Assembly: GCA_900469955.1 (NCBI GenBank)
Contig: UBYX01000041.1
Location: 1-52,485, forward strand
Direction: 5' to 3'
DNA from: Hyphomicrobiales bacterium
GTDB taxonomy: Bacteria > Pseudomonadota > Alphaproteobacteria > Rhizobiales > Rhizobiaceae
DNA length: 52,485 bases
Made by a program: the position numbers and the translations under genes. Of this stretch, positions 48,047-52,485 are shown one piece after another. The notes under the pieces were generated by a model. The model ran no database searches. It was given only the letters and a program-made list of their open reading frames with translations, and was not told the DNA's origin. Numbering within the stretch: position 1 is the first letter of the stretch; every line of letters begins with the position of its first letter.

Positions 48047-49767
48047 GCATGAACCCGAATATGTCCCAGGATACGATCCTCAAGGTCGAGGGCCTCAAGA
48101 CCTACTTTCCGACGCGCACCGGCATCTTCAAGGCGGTCGACGGCGTTTCCTTCGAATTGAAGCGCGGCAAGACGCTCTGCGTCGTCGGCGAGAGCGGTTC
48201 GGGCAAGTCGGTGACCGCCCGCTCGATCCTGCAGATCGTCGACAAGCCCGGCCGCATCGAAGGCGGCTCGGTCCTGCTCACCCGCGCCGACGGTTCGGTG
48301 ACCGATCTTGCGAAGCTCGATCCGCGCGGAAAAGACATCCGTTCGGTGCGCGGCAAGGAGATCGCCATGATCTTCCAGGAGCCAATGAGTTCACTGTCGC
48401 CGGTCCACCGCATCGGCACCCAGATCGGTGAGGCGCTACGCATTCATTTCGGTACCCCGAAGAAGGAGCAGCGTGAGAGGGTGCTCGAACTGCTGCGGCA
48501 GGTGGAAATTCCGCGTCCCGAAACCGCGATTGACCGCTATACATTTGAATTTTCCGGCGGCATGCGCCAAAGGGTGATGATCGCCATGGCGCTCGCCTGC
48601 AATCCGCAGGTCCTGATCGCCGACGAGCCGACCACGGCGCTCGACGTCACCACCCAGGCGGAAATCCTCGACCTCATCAAGAAGCTGCAGCAGAGCCACG
48701 GCATGGCCGTGCTGTTCATCACCCACGACATGGGCGTCGTCGCCGAGATCGCCGACGAAGTGCTGGTTATGTATCGCGGCAAGGTGATGGAACGCGGTCC
48801 GGTGGAGCAGATTTTCCACGCGCCGGAGGACGATTATACGCGCCGGCTGATCGGCTCGGTCGTCAAGCTGGAGAAGAAGGCCGAGGTCCGCCTGACGCGT
48901 GCCGCCATCCCGGCGGAGGCGGCGCCGCTTCTCGACGTCAAGAACCTCTCGCTGACCTTCCCTTCCGGCCTCAAGGCGGTCGACGACGTGTCGCTGACCG
49001 TGCGCTCCGGCGAGACGCTCGGCATCGTCGGCGAGAGCGGTTCCGGCAAGACCACCATGGGCCGCTGCCTCTTGCGCATCTATGATCCGCAGAGCGGCGC
49101 CATCGCCTACCGCCGGCCCGATGGCAGCACGATCGATCTGCGCACCGCGGACAGGGCGTCGCTTAAGGATGTAAGGCGCGAAGTGCGCATGATCTTCCAG
49201 GATCCGGTAGGCTCGCTGAGCCCTCGCAAGAATGTCGGCCAGATCATCGCTGAGCCGCTGAAGCTTGCCGGCATGAGGGGCAAGGACGTGGAGGACCGCG
49301 TTGCCGAACTCATGCGACAGGTCGGCCTCGATCCCGGATGGCGGGAGCGTTATCCGCACGCCTTTTCCGGCGGTCAGCGGCAGCGCATCGGCATTGCCCG
49401 GGCAATCGCCGTCAAACCGCGGCTGATCATCGCAGACGAGGCGACTTCGGCGCTCGACGTGTCGCTACGCTCGCAGATGCTCGACCTGATGATGAGCCTG
49501 CAGGACCAGCTTGGCCTCTCCTACGTGTTCATCTCCCACGACATGTCTGTGATCCGCTACATGTGCGACCGCGTCGCGGTCATGTATCGCGGCAGGATTG
49601 TCGAGACGGGCGATACCGATCAGGTCGTCAACCACCCGCAACACGACTACACACGAGCCCTGCTTTCGGCCATTCCCCATCCCGATCCGCGCGACCGGCG
49701 CATCCACAAGCGGTTCCGCTACGACCCCACAGTCAAGCCCACGGGCATAGTTTCAGCCAACGGATAA
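48043..49767 (+). CDS. ABC transporter double ATPase (OppD-OppF fusion type)
   Basis: A 574-residue protein with two complete NBDs. NBD1 (about 11-265) has GESGSGKS (49-56), FSGGMRQRVMIAMAL and LIADEPTTALD. NBD2 (about 300-555) has GESGSGKTT, FSGGQRQRIGIARAI and LIIADEATSALD. The oligopeptide-type linker RRLIGSV and the C-terminal HPQHDYTRALLSAIP are present. Both sites look catalytically intact. Fused ATPases of this type (GsiA/YejF-like) are frequent in rhizobia. The ManD-like gene begins 4 bp after the stop. Confidence 0.94.
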   Translation: MSMNPNMSQDTILKVEGLKTYFPTRTGIFKAVDGVSFELKRGKTLCVVGESGSGKSVTARSILQIVDKPGRIEGGSVLLTRADGSVTDLAKLDPRGKDIRSVRGKEIAMIFQEPMSSLSPVHRIGTQIGEALRIHFGTPKKEQRERVLELLRQVEIPRPETAIDRYTFEFSGGMRQRVMIAMALACNPQVLIADEPTTALDVTTQAEILDLIKKLQQSHGMAVLFITHDMGVVAEIADEVLVMYRGKVMERGPVEQIFHAPEDDYTRRLIGSVVKLEKKAEVRLTRAAIPAEAAPLLDVKNLSLTFPSGLKAVDDVSLTVRSGETLGIVGESGSGKTTMGRCLLRIYDPQSGAIAYRRPDGSTIDLRTADRASLKDVRREVRMIFQDPVGSLSPRKNVGQIIAEPLKLAGMRGKDVEDRVAELMRQVGLDPGWRERYPHAFSGGQRQRIGIARAIAVKPRLIIADEATSALDVSLRSQMLDLMMSLQDQLGLSYVFISHDMSVIRYMCDRVAVMYRGRIVETGDTDQVVNHPQHDYTRALLSAIPHPDPRDRRIHKRFRYDPTVKPTGIVSANG

Positions 49768-49771
49768 ATCG

Positions 49772-50980
49772 ATGAAAATTACCGACGTCAAAATCATTGT
49801 CTGCTCGCCGGGCCGCAACTTTGTCACCGTCAAGATTTTTACCGACGAGGGCCTGACCGGGGTTGGCGATGCGACGCTGAACGGCCGCGAAAAAGCGGTT
49901 GTCGCTTATCTCCAGGAGCACTTAGCGCCGCTCCTGATCGGCCGCGATCCGAGCCGCATCGAGGATATCTGGCAGTATTTCTACAAGGGTGCCTACTGGC
50001 GCCGCGGCCCGGTGACCATGGCGGCAATCGCCGGCATCGATACAGCACTTTGGGACATCAAGGCCAAGGCCGCCGATATGCCGCTCTACCAGCTCTTGGG
50101 CGGGGCGAGCCGCGAGAAGGTGCTGTGCTACACCCATGCCCAGGGCACGGACATCGCCGAAGCTGTGGAAGCGGTCGGAAAGCGCATCGAGCAGGGCTAC
50201 AAGGCGATCCGCGTCCAGGTCGGCATTCCGGGCCTGCCGGATGTCTATGGTACGGGCAAAAAGTCCGTCACCAATAATGCGGCAGATGATGCGTTTCCGC
50301 ACGAGGAAACCTGGTCGACCTCCAAATATCTCCGCTACGTGCCTGAACTGTTCAAGGCGGTGCGCGAGGCGCATGGCTGGGATATCGAGCTGCTTCATGA
50401 CAGCCACCACCGCCTGACGCCGATCGAGGCGGCGAGGCTCGGCAAGGATCTCGAATTTGCCCGCCTGTTCTGGCTGGAGGATACGGTCGCCGCCGAACAT
50501 CAGGAAGGTTTCCGGCTTATCCGCAAGCACACCACGACGCCGCTTGCCGTCGGCGAGGTATTCAACACCATCTGGGATGCGCGGCTTCTGATGGAAGAGC
50601 AGCTCATCGATTATATCCGCACCACGACCGTGCATGCCGGCGGTATTACGGCGCAACGCCGGATCATGGACTTTGCGAGCGTCTACAATGTCCGCACGGC
50701 CTGCCACGGTGCCATGGACATGTCGCCGATCTGCCTCGGCGCCAACCTGCATCTCGATCTCTGGGTCCCGAATTTCGGCATCCAGGAATATTCCGGCTAT
50801 CTGCCGGAAATTCTCGACGTCTTCCCCAGTGCCTGGAGCCTCGGGGACGGCTACTTGCATCCGGGCGAGGCGATCGGCCACGGCGTCGATATCGACGAAA
50901 AGCTTGCGGAAAAATATCCATATCAGCGCGCCTACCTGCCGGTGAACCGTCTCGAAGACGGCACTCTTTGGCATTGGTAA
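49772..50980 (+). CDS. manD: D-mannonate dehydratase-type enzyme (ManD, enolase superfamily)
   Basis: A 402-residue enolase-superfamily dehydratase that fits ManD over its full length: CPGRNFVTxKI-like N terminus, NGREKAVVAYLQEHL, YFYKGAYWRRGPVTM. Metal ligands are D210, E236 and E262; R147 and Y159 form one catalytic group and H212 and H312 another, numbering that matches characterised ManD enzymes. The product would be 2-keto-3-deoxy-D-gluconate. Some family members are inefficient or use D-gluconate; position 314 (Ala, in HGAMDMSP), I believe, is one of the discriminating sites. The start follows the ATPase gene by 4 bp. Confidence 0.88.
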   Translation: MKITDVKIIVCSPGRNFVTVKIFTDEGLTGVGDATLNGREKAVVAYLQEHLAPLLIGRDPSRIEDIWQYFYKGAYWRRGPVTMAAIAGIDTALWDIKAKAADMPLYQLLGGASREKVLCYTHAQGTDIAEAVEAVGKRIEQGYKAIRVQVGIPGLPDVYGTGKKSVTNNAADDAFPHEETWSTSKYLRYVPELFKAVREAHGWDIELLHDSHHRLTPIEAARLGKDLEFARLFWLEDTVAAEHQEGFRLIRKHTTTPLAVGEVFNTIWDARLLMEEQLIDYIRTTTVHAGGITAQRRIMDFASVYNVRTACHGAMDMSPICLGANLHLDLWVPNFGIQEYSGYLPEILDVFPSAWSLGDGYLHPGEAIGHGVDIDEKLAEKYPYQRAYLPVNRLEDGTLWHW

Positions 50981-51009
50981 GTCGGGCACTGGTAATACGG
51001 GAGAAGACG

Positions 51010-52164
51010 ATGAAGATCACAGCGATCAAGAGCTATGCCGTCAAGGTCGGCATCCGCAACCAGCTTCTGGTGAAGGTCGAGACCGATGAGGGCATTTTCG
51101 GCTGGGGCGAAAGCGGTCTGTCGGGCCGCGAAAAGGCGGTCGTCGGCGCGCTCGAACATTATGCCGAATTCCTGCGCGGCCGCGATCCGTTCAAGATCGG
51201 CGCTCTCTGGCAGGAAATGTACCGCAGCCAGTACTTTGAGGGCGGCCGCGTGCTGCAGGCGGCGATCTCGGCGATCGACATCGCGCTCTACGACATCAAG
51301 GGCAAGGCGCTCGGTGTGCCGGTTTACGAACTCTTGGGTGGCAAGCAGCGTGACCGCATCCCGACCTTTGCAACCACCTTCGCCGAACCTGGCCCGGCGA
51401 TGGTTGAACAGGCGAAGATGCTGGTCGAGCACGGCTGGACGGCCATGCGCCTGTCGCCCTCTGGCCATGAGAACAAGGAGATCTATGAGCCGCGCGAGCA
51501 TATTGCGACGACTGCGAAATGGTGCGTCAAGACGCGCGAGGCACTTGGCGACGACATCGTGCTCGGCATCGATTACCACCACCGCCTGTCGGTCGCGGAA
51601 GCGGCGAGCTTCTGCCAGAAGATGCCGAAGGGCACGCTGGATTTCCTCGAGGAGCCGATCCGCGACGAATCCCCGAGCTCATACGAGGCGCTGCGGCGGA
51701 TGACCGACATCCCCTTCGCGATCGGCGAGGAGTTTTCCTCGAAATGGCAGTTCCAGCCCTATATCGAACGCGACATCCACCAGTTCAATCGCCTCGACGT
51801 CTGCAATGTCGGCGGCCTGACGGAGAGCATAAAGGTCGCCGCGTGGAGCGAGACCCATTACGTCGATATGATGCCGCACAATCCGCTTGGGCCGGTCTGC
51901 ACCGCAGCGACCATTCATTTCTCGGCCGCGGTCGCCAATTTCTCTTGGTTGGAGACCCGCAACAGTCCTGCGGAAACCCACCTGGGCTTCGACAATTCGG
52001 AATTTTTCCCCGTCCAGCCGCGCCTTGAAGGCGCGCACTATCCGGTTTCGAATACACCTGGCCTTGGGGTCGAGGTCAACGAAGAGCTCATCGCGAAGCA
52101 GAGCTTCGAGTTCTGGGAAGCGCCGCACCTGAAGCGTCGGGATGGTTCTGTAACAAATTGGTGA
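51010..52164 (+). CDS. Galactonate dehydratase-like enzyme (mandelate racemase/enolase superfamily)
   Basis: A 384-residue acid-sugar dehydratase. D188-x-H190 (GIDYHHRL), E214 (DFLEEP), E240 (AIGEEF) and H290 (MMPHNPLGP) reproduce the DgoD/GalD active site in order and spacing. The N-terminal capping domain has GESGLSGREKAVVGAL and a 20s loop at about residues 10-20 that sets specificity. The length matches galactonate dehydratases (about 382). It follows the ManD-like gene by 29 bp. Two dehydratases in one operon suggest that two epimeric or different acids are processed. I do not give a symbol because the substrate is uncertain. Confidence 0.88.
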   Translation: MKITAIKSYAVKVGIRNQLLVKVETDEGIFGWGESGLSGREKAVVGALEHYAEFLRGRDPFKIGALWQEMYRSQYFEGGRVLQAAISAIDIALYDIKGKALGVPVYELLGGKQRDRIPTFATTFAEPGPAMVEQAKMLVEHGWTAMRLSPSGHENKEIYEPREHIATTAKWCVKTREALGDDIVLGIDYHHRLSVAEAASFCQKMPKGTLDFLEEPIRDESPSSYEALRRMTDIPFAIGEEFSSKWQFQPYIERDIHQFNRLDVCNVGGLTESIKVAAWSETHYVDMMPHNPLGPVCTAATIHFSAAVANFSWLETRNSPAETHLGFDNSEFFPVQPRLEGAHYPVSNTPGLGVEVNEELIAKQSFEFWEAPHLKRRDGSVTNW

Positions 52165-52485
52165 GGTGGGACTTAGAATCCTGCATTGCCCTTGCCGCCC
52201 GGAGAAGGGCGTCGCCTCTGAGAGACGCCATCGGGCATACGATCGCTAGTGTGCGTCGGTGTGGCGGCGCTTGGTATCGCACATACATGATGACAGCCGT
52301 CATAATCCCGACGGCGTCGGCGAGGAACGACGAGAGCTTCGGATCGACCGGAAACATCTGCTGTGCGATAGCGCGCGCGTGAGCCATGACAAAGAAGATG
52401 AGGCTTCAAATGAGGTGGAAAGCCTCGAACGAAAAGGCGGCCCTTCCGCTTTACCGAGAGTGATGAGCAATCTCGTTGCAACGCG
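52165..52485. other. End of window without a supported gene
   Basis: Overlapping frames on the minus strand (for example from ATG 52387, MAHARAIAQQMFPVDPKLSS) are open, but they run into the dehydratase 3' end and lack an SD. No terminator is clear after the operon. Confidence 0.35.

Noticed and set aside
52088..52387. Minus-strand 99-codon ORF at the window end
   Set aside because: Overlaps the end of the dehydratase gene, lacks an SD and resembles nothing known; partial context at the window edge.
1..52485. CRISPR arrays, tRNA/rRNA genes, replication origin
   Set aside because: No regularly spaced repeats, no complete tRNA cloverleaf, no repABC or dnaA-box cluster was seen by reading the sequence.

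Overview
The window looks like an accessory region (plasmid, chromid or island) of a Rhizobiaceae-type alphaproteobacterium (Rhizobium, Sinorhizobium or Agrobacterium relatives). The reasons are the coding style, a DUF982 protein, a DUF6481 protein, several small proteins of rhizobial type, and many uptake systems for plant-derived solutes. No species can be fixed from sequence alone. I see no tRNA or rRNA gene, CRISPR array or replication origin.

1-6.3 kb: small rhizobial proteins, a cold-shock gene, an OmpR/EnvZ-type two-component pair, and three tandem paralogous exported mini-proteins. 6.5-9.4 kb: a LysR regulator divergent from a Tat-exported metallo-hydrolase and an exported intradiol dioxygenase, with a broken Tat gene between them. 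9.6-28.4 kb: a gene-decay zone. Intact small genes (RMF-like protein, ANT(3'')-like adenylyltransferase, secreted nuclease, HMCES/YedK protein, RidA, XRE regulator, hydrolases, an AraC regulator with an SDR, a second cold-shock cassette) alternate with fragments of an AraC regulator, LigD, a PAS kinase, a zinc-ribbon paralog, a gene broken by two in-frame stops, and a nonsense-mutated duplicate. A possible structured small RNA ends at 17,935.

28.5-39.6 kb: LysR plus a long co-directional catabolic and uptake cluster (SDR, split transketolase, TRAP DctPQM, ribose-type ABC ATPase/permease/binding protein, amidohydrolase-2). Gene overlaps and short gaps suggest one transcription unit that oxidises and cleaves a sugar-like substrate or lactone. 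39.8-42.9 kb: an island of a nucleotidyltransferase gene under a perfect 31-bp palindrome, a FitAB-type toxin-antitoxin module with paired operators, a tRNA-T-arm-like scar and an IS110-type transposase remnant. 43.0-52.2 kb: a GntR regulator divergent from an Opp-type ABC importer followed by two enolase-superfamily sugar-acid dehydratases, ManD-like and galactonate-dehydratase-like. Together these suggest uptake and dehydration of sugar acids such as those released from plant polysaccharide.
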